A program made the position numbers and the translations under genes. This document shows, in pieces, positions 54,395-63,344 of a stretch of DNA of 64,000 bases. Position 1 is the stretch's first letter. Each line of letters starts with the position of its first letter. The stretch spans positions 62,001-126,000 of the forward strand of contig JAFGCZ010000006.1 in the NCBI GenBank assembly GCA_016932335.1, read 5' to 3'. This DNA comes from Opitutales bacterium. Lineage in GTDB: Bacteria > Verrucomicrobiota > Verrucomicrobiia > Opitutales > Oceanipulchritudinaceae. The notes under the pieces are model-generated. The model was not told the DNA's origin. It searched no databases and saw nothing but the letters and a program-made list of their open reading frames with translations.

Positions 54395-55519
54395 TTAAGC
54401 TTGGGGGCCCCAGTCATCGTTGAAGAAGATGCGCCCTTCATTGTCGTGTTTTCCGGGGTTGTCATGCGTCCAGTAAACATCCTCAATGATCGATTCAGTG
54501 GGCGGGTAGGGGCTCTGATCGGCAAAATCTGCGGAGGCATCGGCTTCCGCCCTTGCCTGCTTGTCGATCTCTTTGGCCTGCTCCTCTGTCAATACCTTGT
54601 CCTCCAGCAGAAGGTTGCGCCATACGTTGATGGGATCCTTCTTTTCCTGGTATTCTTTAACCTCCTCCTTGGTCCGGTATTTGTCCGCATTGGCATCGGC
54701 AATGGAATGCCCGCGGTAACGGTAGGTAATAATCTCCAGTATGGTTGGTTTGCTGCTTTCGTGGGCTCTTTGAATGGCCTCATTGACCTTGGCCCGCACT
54801 TCGTAGATCAGGTGACCCTGTACCGTCTCCCATTCTATGTTGTAGGCCTCGGCACGTTTGCCCAGCGATTCGGTATAGGCACTGCTTCTCTGTAGACTGG
54901 TGCCCATGCTGTAACCATTATTTTCAATTATGTAGACTACCGGCAATTCAAACAACGATGCCAAATTCAGGCTCTCGTGGAAAACGCCCTGGTTCACCGC
55001 TCCATCACCCATGTAGCACAAGGCAGCCCCTTTGATCCCTTTGTATTTCAAAGCATAGGCCAACCCCAGTCCCAATGGCGTTTGCCCGGCCACAATCCCG
55101 TGTCCGCCCCAGTAGTTCTTCTCCGGCGCAAAAAAGTGCATCGAGCCGCCCTTTCCCTTGGAGCAGCCGGTATGCTTGCCGAACATCTCTGCCATACACT
55201 CATTCATGTTCATGCCGCTGGCCAGAGCGTGCCCGTGGTCGCGGTAGGCGGTAATCACATGGTCATTCTCTCCGCAGACACTTAAAGAGCCCACGGCTAC
55301 AGATTCCTGACCGATATACAGGTGGAGAAAACCGCCGATTTTGCCTTGCTGGTAGGCTCGTAGACTCCGTTCCTCAAAACGGCGAATACGCACCATCTCG
55401 CGGTAGAATCCTATCTTCTCCTCGCTGCTCAGTGATTGGTTGATTGAGTGGCCCTCGAAGCCTCGGGGATCGGCTTCTGTGGCGATTGCTTCAAATCCTT
55501 GTTTTTTTTTGCTACTCAC
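54395..55519 (-). CDS. pdhA: Pyruvate dehydrogenase E1 component, alpha subunit
   Basis: This 374-residue subunit binds thiamine diphosphate through G-D-G-A-V-N-Q-G ... E-N-N-G-Y near 172-203 and has the conserved Y-R-D-H-G-H-A-L and G-G-H-G-I-V loops, with R-Y-R-G-H-S near 270. The C-terminal about 35 residues (acidic, Asp/Asn-rich) extend beyond the usual end. The start is a GTG, followed by a run of nine A residues coding K-K-K at codons 4-6. The E3 gene (lpd) is not in the window. Confidence 0.94.
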   Translation of the reverse strand: MSSKKKQGFEAIATEADPRGFEGHSINQSLSSEEKIGFYREMVRIRRFEERSLRAYQQGKIGGFLHLYIGQESVAVGSLSVCGENDHVITAYRDHGHALASGMNMNECMAEMFGKHTGCSKGKGGSMHFFAPEKNYWGGHGIVAGQTPLGLGLAYALKYKGIKGAALCYMGDGAVNQGVFHESLNLASLFELPVVYIIENNGYSMGTSLQRSSAYTESLGKRAEAYNIEWETVQGHLIYEVRAKVNEAIQRAHESSKPTILEIITYRYRGHSIADANADKYRTKEEVKEYQEKKDPINVWRNLLLEDKVLTEEQAKEIDKQARAEADASADFADQSPYPPTESIIEDVYWTHDNPGKHDNEGRIFFNDDWGPQA

Positions 55520-55722
55520 AGTCGTTGCTTACAATTCAATGGGTTAGACCCCTAGTATGGGGCAGAAACCTAACTTTCGCAACTGATCGAGATTAATTCT
55601 CAGCGAAAAGATGCCTATGTATTGATGTCATCACGTCAATACCGCCTGTTGCAGTAGTTACGCTTTAAAAAGCGTTACTTTCTCCTTGCGTTTTTAGTGT
55701 CTAAATATGAGAATTGGAGCTC

Positions 55723-57267
55723 ATGAAGAAATCGCATCCTGTTCTCTCCTGTAAGGAGGCTTCTGTTTGGGAGCGTCGCCTGCTGGACGGTTCGGAGGGA
55801 TTACAACAGGCTGCCCTGCAACGTGCCGGGAACGCATTGGGAAGGGCTATTCTTCAGGACATGGAAATCATCGGTGGTCTGCGCGATGGAGCCAATATCC
55901 TTATCCTTGCCGGCAAAGGGCACAATGCCGCCGATGCCCTGATTGCCCTTCGGGAAATTTGTTGCTATGTCGAACCGGGAAAAGTCGATATAGTCTTCTC
56001 CTCCGATATAAACTTACTCAAGCCACTGACCGCTGAGGCGTTGCATGCACTTGAATGCCCCATCAACTGCATCGAACCTTCCGGGCAATGCTTCGAGTTG
56101 GCCAACCACTACGACCTCTGTATCGAGGGCCTTTTGGGAATGGCCTATACACCGCCGCTGCGGGATCCCTTCCCGCAGCTTCTGGAGATGGTTAACCGCC
56201 ATCCCGATATTCGTTTCCGTGCGGCAGTTGATTTACCCGCTGGCCTCACCGAAACACCCTCAGGTGATGTTTTTCGAGCAGATACGACCTACCTCTGCGC
56301 TATCCCCAAGCTCCCTTTGTTTTTAGCGCATGCGGCTCCCTTTCGCGGAAGGCTCCATTACCTGGATATTGGTTTCTTCGACCATGCGGAGGTGCCTGCT
56401 TCCGACCGGAAACTCTTATTACCTACCATCTTGGCTCCGCTCACCCGACTGCGCTGCAGTACCTCGGACAAACGCAGTTACGGGCACCTTTGCGTCCTTG
56501 CCGGTTCCATGTCTATGCCCGGCGCTCTGCTCATGAGCCTGCAGGCTGCCCTCCTCTCGGGGGTTGGGTTGCTCACGGCCATTGTTCCTGAACCACTGGT
56601 TGGGGCCTTGGCCGCAGCCGTTCCCGAGGTTATGTGGCTGCCTGTTCCTCTTCTGCAAAGCGGGGTGCTCGACTACGCTGCGGTCCAGCCGAAAATCGAT
56701 GCTCTTCTCGCTAAATCAAGCGCTTTGCTGTGCGGACCCGGATTGGGCGATGCTCCCGAAACGCATTCCTTTATCGCCCGGTGTGTGGCATCTGCCGACC
56801 TTCCTCTCGTACTTGATGCTTCTGCACTGCAACCCGCCGTAACCGAAGCCCTGTTGCAGCGGTCTCCAGATTTTTCGATGGTTCTGCTTACGCCCCATGT
56901 CGGCGAATTTCGCCGTATCAGTGGAAGCACCTCAGAGGAATTACCGGTTCTCAAAGCCTATGCCCGGGAGCACCGCTGTTGCCTTCTGCTCAAAGGTCCG
57001 CTTACTTCGCTTACCGACGGTGAGCAGTTTGCCTACTCCGTTTTTGGCGGTCCCGTTTTAGCCCGTGGCGGCAGTGGAGACATCCTTGCCGGGCTCTGTG
57101 GAGGATTGTACGCCCAGCAGACCGGAAAGCCTTTTGAAACCCTTTGTCAGGCTGCTGTCTGGCACGGCTTGGCTGCCCAGTCCCTGGCTGGAGATATGGG
57201 AGAGCGGGTAACCCGTACCACCGACCTCTTGCGCGTCCTTAGCCATCCATTACAGGGAGTTCGCTGA
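55723..57267 (+). CDS. nnr: Bifunctional NAD(P)H-hydrate epimerase/dehydratase
   Basis: This enzyme repairs NAD(P)H damaged by hydration. The 514-residue protein joins an epimerase domain (YjeF_N, about 1-230: G-K-G-H-N-A-A-D-A-L near 66-75, A-V-D-L-P-A-G-L near 169-176) to an ADP/ATP-dependent dehydratase domain (about 240-510: V-L-A-G-S, G-P-G-L-G, T-P-H-V-G-E-F, A-R-G-G-S-G-D-I-L-A-G). An in-frame TTG lies at 55714. Its stop codon overlaps the dprA start by one base. Confidence 0.93.
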   Translation: MKKSHPVLSCKEASVWERRLLDGSEGLQQAALQRAGNALGRAILQDMEIIGGLRDGANILILAGKGHNAADALIALREICCYVEPGKVDIVFSSDINLLKPLTAEALHALECPINCIEPSGQCFELANHYDLCIEGLLGMAYTPPLRDPFPQLLEMVNRHPDIRFRAAVDLPAGLTETPSGDVFRADTTYLCAIPKLPLFLAHAAPFRGRLHYLDIGFFDHAEVPASDRKLLLPTILAPLTRLRCSTSDKRSYGHLCVLAGSMSMPGALLMSLQAALLSGVGLLTAIVPEPLVGALAAAVPEVMWLPVPLLQSGVLDYAAVQPKIDALLAKSSALLCGPGLGDAPETHSFIARCVASADLPLVLDASALQPAVTEALLQRSPDFSMVLLTPHVGEFRRISGSTSEELPVLKAYAREHRCCLLLKGPLTSLTDGEQFAYSVFGGPVLARGGSGDILAGLCGGLYAQQTGKPFETLCQAAVWHGLAAQSLAGDMGERVTRTTDLLRVLSHPLQGVR

Positions 57268-58388
57268 TGGAACCGCGGGATTTTCGCGAAGCTTGTCTGG
57301 TGCTCAATTCCGTTTCCGGTGTCGGCCCTGTGCTCATGCGCCGCCTTATGGATATCTTTGGCGATCCTCAGTCCATTCTCCAGGCCGACCGCGAAGCCTT
57401 GTTACAGGTTTCTGGAGTAGGGGAGGAACTTGCCGCCGCAATCCTTCGCTGGAGAGAGAAGTTTAATCTTGAGCGAGAGTTGCTCCTCATGCAGAAGCAC
57501 CATGTCCGCTTTATGCTCAAGGCAGACAGCGAATACCCTGCTAACCTCAAAGAGCTCTATGATGCCCCCTTTGGCCTTTATGTTAGGGGCACTATTGCCT
57601 TGCAGTCTCCCTCTATTGCTATTGTCGGAACCCGTAGAGCCACTATATACGGGCAATCCACTGCCCGCCGCTTTGCCCAAGTGTTGGCCCGGGCAGGTTG
57701 CCTGATTGTCAGCGGTATGGCTTTAGGGATTGATACCGAAGCCCATCAGGGTGCCCTTGAGGTGCAGGGGCGGACCGCCGCTGTTCTTGGGTGCGGTCTC
57801 GATGTTGTTTTTCCCCCGGCCAATGTCGCTTTGCACCGCAGCTTGGGGCAAGAAGGGGCTCTGCTCAGCGAGTTTTCTTTCGGCAGGCCGGCCGATCGCC
57901 AGACATTCCCCCAGCGCAATCGTATTGTCAGCGGCATGGCCGATGCCACTCTAGTTGTCGAAACCGATATCAAAGGTGGTAGTTTGATCACTGCCCGTTT
58001 TGCGGCTGATCAGGGGCGCTCCGTTTACGCGGTTCCCGGGCGTATTGATCAGGAAACCTCGCGCGGGTGCCACCGGCTTATTCGGGAGGGCGCTACTTTG
58101 GTGACGGCTCCCGAGGAAATTCTGGAGGAACTGCGCTACCGTCAACTCGACCTCAATTTCTCGCTCAAAGCACAGCAATCAGAAACGGTCGCAGTCAAAA
58201 GCCTCGCCGAGCTCGACCCCGATGAGCGCCGTATTGTGCAGTGCTTTCAGGGAGGCGCCATTCTTCATGCCGACAGTATTGCCGAGCAGACTGCTCTGCC
58301 GCAAACCAGCATCTTCTCCGTTCTCATGATGCTTGAACTCAAGCAAATCCTGGCCAAACGGGCCGACGGCTCCTACGAACTGCTTTAA
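57267..58388 (+). CDS. dprA: DNA processing protein DprA
   Basis: DprA loads RecA on incoming single-stranded DNA in natural transformation. The 373-residue protein has an N-terminal helix-hairpin-helix/SAM-like region (about 1-75) and a Rossmann-like core with I-V-G-T-R-R-A-T, S-G-M-A-L-G-I-D, F-P-x-R-N-R-I-V-S-G, G-S-L-I-T-A and A-V-P-G. The C-terminal winged-helix (DML1-like) runs from about 315 to the end. Translation is coupled to nnr. It overlaps the convergent HIT gene by 4 bases. Confidence 0.95.
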   Translation: MEPRDFREACLVLNSVSGVGPVLMRRLMDIFGDPQSILQADREALLQVSGVGEELAAAILRWREKFNLERELLLMQKHHVRFMLKADSEYPANLKELYDAPFGLYVRGTIALQSPSIAIVGTRRATIYGQSTARRFAQVLARAGCLIVSGMALGIDTEAHQGALEVQGRTAAVLGCGLDVVFPPANVALHRSLGQEGALLSEFSFGRPADRQTFPQRNRIVSGMADATLVVETDIKGGSLITARFAADQGRSVYAVPGRIDQETSRGCHRLIREGATLVTAPEEILEELRYRQLDLNFSLKAQQSETVAVKSLAELDPDERRIVQCFQGGAILHADSIAEQTALPQTSIFSVLMMLELKQILAKRADGSYELL

Positions 58389-58729
58389 ACCAAGCGCTCA
58401 CCCATGGTCTTGCCGCCGAGAATGTGCACATGCACATGGGGCACTGTTTCGCCTGCATCCGGGCCGTTGTTGATGATTACCCGGTAACCTTTCTCCAGAC
58501 CGCACTTTGCTGCTACTGTTTGCGCCGTAAGCAACAGGTGCCCGAGCAGTGCTGCGTCTTCTGCTTGTGCTTCGTTCAGGCGGGCAATCGGTTTGCGCGG
58601 GATAATCAATACATGAGTCGGTGCCTGCGGGTTGATATCCCGTATCGCAAAACACAGATCATCTTCGTGCACAAAATCGGCGGGAATTTGTCCCTTTTCG
58701 ATCATTTGAAACAGCGTCAGGTCGGCCAT
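58385..58729 (-). CDS. hinT: HIT family nucleotide hydrolase (HinT-like)
   Basis: This 114-residue protein has the triad motif H-V-H-V-H-I-L-G-G near 97-105, preceded by I-N-N-G-P-D-A-G-E-T-V-P, the HinT/PKCI branch. Such enzymes split AMP from lysine, other amines or aminoacyl adenylates. It follows the unknown gene by 2 bases, as the last gene of the pabA-nrdR-unknown-hinT operon. Confidence 0.92.
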   Translation of the reverse strand: MADLTLFQMIEKGQIPADFVHEDDLCFAIRDINPQAPTHVLIIPRKPIARLNEAQAEDAALLGHLLLTAQTVAAKCGLEKGYRVIINNGPDAGETVPHVHVHILGGKTMGERLV

Positions 58730-58731
58730 GA

Positions 58732-59208
58732 TTATAAATAGATAAGGGTCAGTTTGGTGGATGAAGAGGAATACCGCGCCGCCAAATCGTCTATGTAATC
58801 AATGCACTCGGTATGGCGGTCTTTCAGGTTGCGGGTCCAGCGTTTGGCGTGTGGAGCAATCGATTTGCGCAACCCGGTGACTAGTAACAGTGCCTGTTCG
58901 CAACCGGAGAGGCGCTTTAGCCCGCGCACCAGTTCTTCCTGTACCCACAGTGCGTCAAACTCGCGCTCCCGCAGATCCAGATGGAATAATCCGTAAGAGG
59001 GCGAAAGGTAATTTTGTTCCCGCAGAATCTCAATGGCCATACGGGCAAATTCTTCCAGCGAAACCCGTTCATTGGTTGACCTCGTCAGGTGGTAATCAAT
59101 TACGCTTTTGATGTGATGTGTCAGTTCATTACTGACCGCCCCCTGAGATGAGAACAGAGCATTGAGGCAGTGTATTTTTGCCAACTCTTCCGGATTGTGG
59201 TCAATCAT
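58732..59208 (-). CDS. Unknown protein between nrdR and hinT
   Basis: I do not recognise this 158-residue protein. It is soluble and helical-looking, Leu/Arg/Glu-rich, and overlaps nrdR by 8 bases. Features are [13 protein letters not shown] near the start, [11 protein letters not shown] in the middle, and [12 protein letters not shown] near the end. In many genomes the gene after nrdR is ribE or nusB, but I see no NusB signature. Position inside a coupled operon suggests a real gene. Confidence 0.7.
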   Translation of the reverse strand: MIDHNPEELAKIHCLNALFSSQGAVSNELTHHIKSVIDYHLTRSTNERVSLEEFARMAIEILREQNYLSPSYGLFHLDLREREFDALWVQEELVRGLKRLSGCEQALLLVTGLRKSIAPHAKRWTRNLKDRHTECIDYIDDLAARYSSSSTKLTLIYL

Positions 59209-59656
59209 TGCGTTTCAGTTGAGAAATCTCTTGCGCCAATTCGTCGATATCTCGGAAATCTTTATAGACCGAAGCAAAACGTACATAAGCAATCTTATCA
59301 ACGTTTTTCAGATGCTCCATAATTTTGTTACCGATGGCCGAAGAGGGGATCTCTGTGTCGTATTCAGCTTCCAGCTCAGCCAATACATCGGAGACCAGCA
59401 TGTCGATCTGTTCAATGTCTATCGGGCGCTTTTCACAGGCACGGCTCAAGCCTGCCTGAATTTTGGCGCGGTCAAAGGGTTCGCTGCGGCCGTCGCGCTT
59501 GCGCACCACCAGTCCTTCCCGGAGGATTTCCTCCACCGTGCTGAAACGGGTTCCGCACTGCTGGCACTCGCGGCGCCGGCGAATCGCATAACCATTTTTG
59601 GAAAGGCGCGAATCGATCACCCGCGTGTCTTTGGCGTTACATTTAGGACAGTGCAT
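59201..59656 (-). CDS. nrdR: Transcriptional repressor NrdR
   Basis: NrdR represses ribonucleotide reductase genes according to (d)ATP levels. The 151-residue protein has an N-terminal zinc ribbon (C3, C6, C31, C34 with R-R-R-R-E-C) and an ATP-cone domain (about 45-135: [13 protein letters not shown] and Y-V-R-F-A-S-V-Y). Its start overlaps the pabA/trpG stop codon by one base. No nrd gene or NrdR box was noted in the window. Confidence 0.96.
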   Translation of the reverse strand: MHCPKCNAKDTRVIDSRLSKNGYAIRRRRECQQCGTRFSTVEEILREGLVVRKRDGRSEPFDRAKIQAGLSRACEKRPIDIEQIDMLVSDVLAELEAEYDTEIPSSAIGNKIMEHLKNVDKIAYVRFASVYKDFRDIDELAQEISQLKRND

Positions 59657-60219
59657 TACAGACTTAAAAAGTTTTCCAATAGTTTTATGCCGTTTTCAGT
59701 GGCATAGCTTTCCGGGTGGAACTGCACTCCGTGCACAGAGTATTCCTTGTGTTGCAGCCCCATGATAATGCCGTCTTCCGTCTCCGCGGTAATTTTCAGG
59801 CAATCCGGAAGACTATTCCGTTCGACGATCAGCGAATGGTAGCGCGTAGCTGTAAAAGGATTCTCCATGCCCTTGAAGATGCCCTCGCCCGTGTGGCGCA
59901 TTTGGCAGGTCTTCCCGTGCATCAATTCATCCGCACGGATCACCTTCCCGCCAAACAACTGGCCGATGCTCTGGTGCCCCAGGCACACGCCTAATACCGG
60001 TACTTTGCCCGCAAAAGCCTTGATCATATCGATACTTACACCCGCGTCACTTGGTGTGCAAGGGCCTGGGGAGATTAGGATACGTTCCGGTTTCAGGGCC
60101 AATGCTTCCTCTACCGTAATGGTGTCATTGCGGTAAATTTGCTGCTCCACTCCCAGTCGGCCGAAATACTGCACCAGATTGTAAGTGAAAGAATCGTAGT
60201 TATCGATGACTAGTAGCAT
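59656..60219 (-). CDS. pabA: Anthranilate/aminodeoxychorismate synthase glutaminase subunit
   Basis: This 187-residue class I glutamine amidotransferase supplies ammonia to chorismate-using synthases. It has [12 protein letters not shown] at 5-16, S-P-G-P-C-T-P near 50-56, the nucleophile C79 in G-V-C-L-G-H-Q, and H-P-E-S near 168-171. PabA and TrpG cannot be told apart by sequence; without trp genes next to it, one subunit may serve both folate and tryptophan. It leads the nrdR operon. Confidence 0.88.
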   Translation of the reverse strand: MLLVIDNYDSFTYNLVQYFGRLGVEQQIYRNDTITVEEALALKPERILISPGPCTPSDAGVSIDMIKAFAGKVPVLGVCLGHQSIGQLFGGKVIRADELMHGKTCQMRHTGEGIFKGMENPFTATRYHSLIVERNSLPDCLKITAETEDGIIMGLQHKEYSVHGVQFHPESYATENGIKLLENFLSL

Positions 60220-60344
60220 GTTCGTCTCTTTACCATACTGTGTTTTATCTGTTCGCCCGCGTCAAGCTTTGCCCATCCCCGCTTGCTGACTGTATTTTTG
60301 TGTCGTATTTTCTCTGAATTCATTGCAACACTTGCACATACTGT

Positions 60345-61481
60345 ATGACGGAGCCCATTTTTACATTACTTAAGAAAGACGCTGCCACCTCAGCCCGCAG
60401 AGGCTGTTTGCGCACTTTGCACGGAGATATTCAAACGCCCATTTTCATGCCGGTGGGGACTCAGGCCACGGTGAAATCTGTGACTCCAGACTACCTGCAG
60501 CAGATGCAGGCTCAAATCATTCTTGGCAATACCTATCACCTCAACCTTCGTCCTGGACCCGAGTTGGTTGCTCAAATGGGAGGGCTTCACCGATTCATGA
60601 ACTGGTCGGGCCCTATTCTCACCGACAGCGGTGGTTTTCAGGTCTTCAGTTTGGCCAAACTCCGAAAGATGACAGATGAAGGGATCCGCTTTAAGTCGCA
60701 TATTGACGGTCGGGAGATTTATCTAACGCCTCAAAGCTGCATGGATATCCAGCGCCAGCTGGGCAGCGATATTGCTATGGTTCTGGATGAATGCCCTCCT
60801 TATGGCGCTGATTTTAAAACAGTGCGTAAAGCCGTGGACCGCAGCCTCCGCTGGGCTGCCCAGTGCAAACAAATCTGCACCGATTCCGGATTTCTGGCCC
60901 AAGGCCATCACTTATTTGGCATCGTTCAGGGGCTCAATTTCGATGAACTCCGCAAAGAGTGCGCCCTTGCTCTAGCCGAGATGGACTTCCCCGGATATGC
61001 CATCGGCGGCGTCAGTGTCGGCGAACCCGAGCCGGAGATGCTTGCTGCTATCGAAGCCTCAGCTCCCTGGTTGCCGGAACACAAACCCCGCTATGCTATG
61101 GGGCTGGGCACCCCGCCTCAGTTGCTCAAGATGATTGCCCGTGGGGTGGATATGTTCGATTGTGTTATGCCTACGCGGGAAGCCCGTCACGGCAGTGCTT
61201 TTACCCCATGGGGGAAGCTTAATATTAAAAATTCCCGCTTTAAAGACGACTCCAAACCGCTCGTAGAAGGGTTGCATAATTACACGGCCAATTTCTCTCG
61301 TGCATACCTCAGACACCTCTTTGTGGCACAGGAAATTCTCTCCTGCACGCTGCTCTCTATCCATAATTTGCATTTCCTCCTCGACCTTATGCAACAAGCC
61401 AGAGAGCATATCGATGCAGGTGATTTTGACACATGGCATAAGGCATGGATCGAGCGTTACGAAACAGGTATTATTCCTTAA
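60345..61481 (+). CDS. tgt: tRNA-guanine transglycosylase lacking the zinc cysteines
   Basis: TGT exchanges guanine 34 in Asp, Asn, His and Tyr tRNAs for preQ1 on the way to queuosine. The 378-residue barrel has D94 in L-T-D-S-G-G-F-Q-V-F-S, the nucleophile D272 in F-D-C-V-M-P-T-R, and G-L-G-T-P. The usual zinc site C-x-C-x2-C just before S-R-A-Y-L is absent: the region reads L-H-N-Y-T-A-N-F-S-R-A-Y-L (310-322), though the later zinc histidine (H340 in S-I-H-N-L) remains. Other residues look active. No queA or other queuosine gene is adjacent. Confidence 0.9.
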   Translation: MTEPIFTLLKKDAATSARRGCLRTLHGDIQTPIFMPVGTQATVKSVTPDYLQQMQAQIILGNTYHLNLRPGPELVAQMGGLHRFMNWSGPILTDSGGFQVFSLAKLRKMTDEGIRFKSHIDGREIYLTPQSCMDIQRQLGSDIAMVLDECPPYGADFKTVRKAVDRSLRWAAQCKQICTDSGFLAQGHHLFGIVQGLNFDELRKECALALAEMDFPGYAIGGVSVGEPEPEMLAAIEASAPWLPEHKPRYAMGLGTPPQLLKMIARGVDMFDCVMPTREARHGSAFTPWGKLNIKNSRFKDDSKPLVEGLHNYTANFSRAYLRHLFVAQEILSCTLLSIHNLHFLLDLMQQAREHIDAGDFDTWHKAWIERYETGIIP

Positions 61482-61867
61482 TAGGAGCTTTCTCATCTGC
61501 GCTAATTTCCTGTGTATATACCCTTTCTGATGAGACGGATTTTTCTTTGATGAAAAGTCAGTATATCCTCTTGAGGCCTTTAGGAAAGAACCATTATCCA
61601 TTATCTCTGCTCGGTTTTTATCTATAAGCAAGGCATAACGTTCTAGTTCTAACATGCTGATTTAACTGCATTCTAACTATCTTGTGTTTATGTGTTATTA
61701 CAGGTTTTGTTAACGTTTATAAAGTGTAATTTGCTTATATTTGATTAATGAAAATTTGCTTCCATGGAGTTATTGTGTGATTTATTTTGATAAAACTATA
61801 ACTTAGGAGTTGATATTCGTTTAAAGTATATTACATAAATTAAAAACCCTTTTAACAGATCTTAATT
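61482..61867. other. AT-rich intergenic region before the 123-aa gene
   Basis: These 386 bases become strongly AT-rich in their last 200 bases and probably carry the promoter of the next gene. I see no credible gene, tRNA or terminator; the short open frames here lack coding character. Confidence 0.5.
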
Positions 61868-62239
61868 ATGAATTACGAAGCAGAATTAAAACGTATTGAA
61901 AAAGAAGAAGCACGCCTGGCCCGTCGTAAAAAGACTCTGGCTGCTAAGTTGGAGCAAAATGCAGAAGAAGATACCAAGCTGGAATCCATATTCCAGAACA
62001 GTGGTTATAAGACTCCTAAGGCCTTGATTAAGGCTCTGTCTCTCAAGTATGGTGTAGCCGCTGTCGCAGGCGATGACCTTGCTAAAACACGCAAGCGCAC
62101 CCGCATTACTGCTGAATTGCGCGACTCTATTAAGGCCGAAGTCAATGCCGGCACTTCCATGAATGCCGCTTCCAAAAAGTTTGAAATCAGCTACGCCGTT
62201 GTCACCAAGATTATGAAGGGTGACTACGATAAGCTCTGA
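61868..62239 (+). CDS. Small coiled-coil protein with a helix-turn-helix-like C-terminus
   Basis: I do not recognise this 123-residue protein. Residues 1 to about 40 form a charged coiled coil (E-L-K-R-I-E-K-E-E-A-R-L-A-R-R-K-K). The middle has F-Q-N-S-G-Y-K-T-P-K-A-L-I-K-A-L. The end, G-T-S-M-N-A-A-S-K-K-F-E-I-S-Y-A-V-V-T-K-I (about 97-117), resembles the helix-turn-helix of resolvases or small regulators. It is very basic, codons are C-ending as in well-expressed genes, and a strong terminator follows. A nucleoid-type DNA-binding role is a reasonable guess. Confidence 0.7.
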   Translation: MNYEAELKRIEKEEARLARRKKTLAAKLEQNAEEDTKLESIFQNSGYKTPKALIKALSLKYGVAAVAGDDLAKTRKRTRITAELRDSIKAEVNAGTSMNAASKKFEISYAVVTKIMKGDYDKL

Positions 62240-62262
62240 TCTTTTATCGGATCTGATTTTTT

Positions 62263-62290
62263 AGGCCTCGATTCTTCCGAATCGGGGCCT
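62263..62290 (+). terminator. Terminator after the 123-aa gene
   Basis: An 11-bp stem with one G-U pair (62263-62273 with 62280-62290) is followed by T residues, 24 bases past the stop codon. Confidence 0.9.
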
Positions 62291-62376
62291 TTTTATTGTT
62301 TCTTCTACCATTTAACCCTTTTCAATTCCGGTTTCCCTCTTATAGTGGCTGCCTTTAACGCGTTAAATCAATTCTT

Positions 62377-63309
62377 ATGAGAATTCTCATCACAGGAGGA
62401 GCCGGTTTCCTCGGCAGTCATCTGTGCGACAAACTTTTGCTCGCAGGGCATGATGTTGTCTGCATGGATAACCTCTTCACCGGTTGCAAGGGCAACATCC
62501 GCCACCTGCTCGATCACCCTTACTTTGAGTTTGTTCGACACGATGTCGTCGATCCCTTCAAAGTAGAAGTGGACCGCATCTACAATCTGGCCTGTCCCGC
62601 TTCTCCCATCCACTACCAGTACAACCCCATTAAAACCACCAAGGTCTCTGTGCTCGGAGCCATCAATTGCCTTGGCTTGGCCAAGCGCCTCAATGCCCGT
62701 GTCCTCCAGGCCAGCACCTCTGAAGTTTACGGCGACCCTCTCGAGCACCCGCAGAAAGAATCTTATTGGGGCCATGTCAACCCCATCGGCTCCCGTTCCT
62801 GTTACGACGAGGGCAAGCGCTGTGCGGAAACCCTCTTTTTTGACTACCATCGGCAAAACCGTGTGGATATCCGGGTCGTGCGTATCTTCAATACGTATGG
62901 CCCCAGAATGCATCCTCAGGATGGCCGCGTAGTTTCCAACTTTATTGTGCAGGCCCTGAGAGGGGAACCTATCACTGTTTATGGAGACGGTTCTCAAACC
63001 CGCTCCTTCTGCTATGTCAGTGATTTGATCGACGGCTTTATTGCCATGATGGAGCAGGATGCCGTGCTCGGCCCGATCAACATCGGCAATCCCTGTGAAT
63101 TTACCATCCGCGAGCTGGCGGAGAAAATTATTTCCAAAGTTGGAGGTAAAAGTAAGCTGGTTTATAAACCTTTACCTTCAGACGATCCCGTGCAGCGCAA
63201 GCCAGATATCAGCCTTGCTCAACAGCACCTGCACTGGCAACCTAAGGTTCCCCTTGACGAAGGGCTCGACCTGACCATTTCCTATTTTCGTGAATTGTTG
63301 CAGCATTGA
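62377..63309 (+). CDS. uxs: UDP-glucuronate decarboxylase (UDP-xylose synthase)
   Basis: This extended SDR enzyme turns UDP-glucuronate into UDP-xylose for polysaccharide or glycan synthesis. The 310-residue protein has the NAD motif [11 protein letters not shown] near 5-15, the UXS-specific [11 protein letters not shown] near 71-81, the catalytic S/T-S-E-V-Y-G and Y-D-E-G-K (Y-x3-K), and Y-G-P-R-M-H-P-D-type sequence (here [16 protein letters not shown]). secA follows after 35 bases on the same strand. Confidence 0.93.
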   Translation: MRILITGGAGFLGSHLCDKLLLAGHDVVCMDNLFTGCKGNIRHLLDHPYFEFVRHDVVDPFKVEVDRIYNLACPASPIHYQYNPIKTTKVSVLGAINCLGLAKRLNARVLQASTSEVYGDPLEHPQKESYWGHVNPIGSRSCYDEGKRCAETLFFDYHRQNRVDIRVVRIFNTYGPRMHPQDGRVVSNFIVQALRGEPITVYGDGSQTRSFCYVSDLIDGFIAMMEQDAVLGPINIGNPCEFTIRELAEKIISKVGGKSKLVYKPLPSDDPVQRKPDISLAQQHLHWQPKVPLDEGLDLTISYFRELLQH

Positions 63310-63344
63310 TATCTGCAGACGCAATTCCTCAAACCCACAGACTC

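Noticed and set aside
61445-61627. Possible 60-codon gene after tgt
   Set aside because: It overlaps the tgt end, has no ribosome-binding site or family likeness, and lies in AT-rich non-coding DNA.
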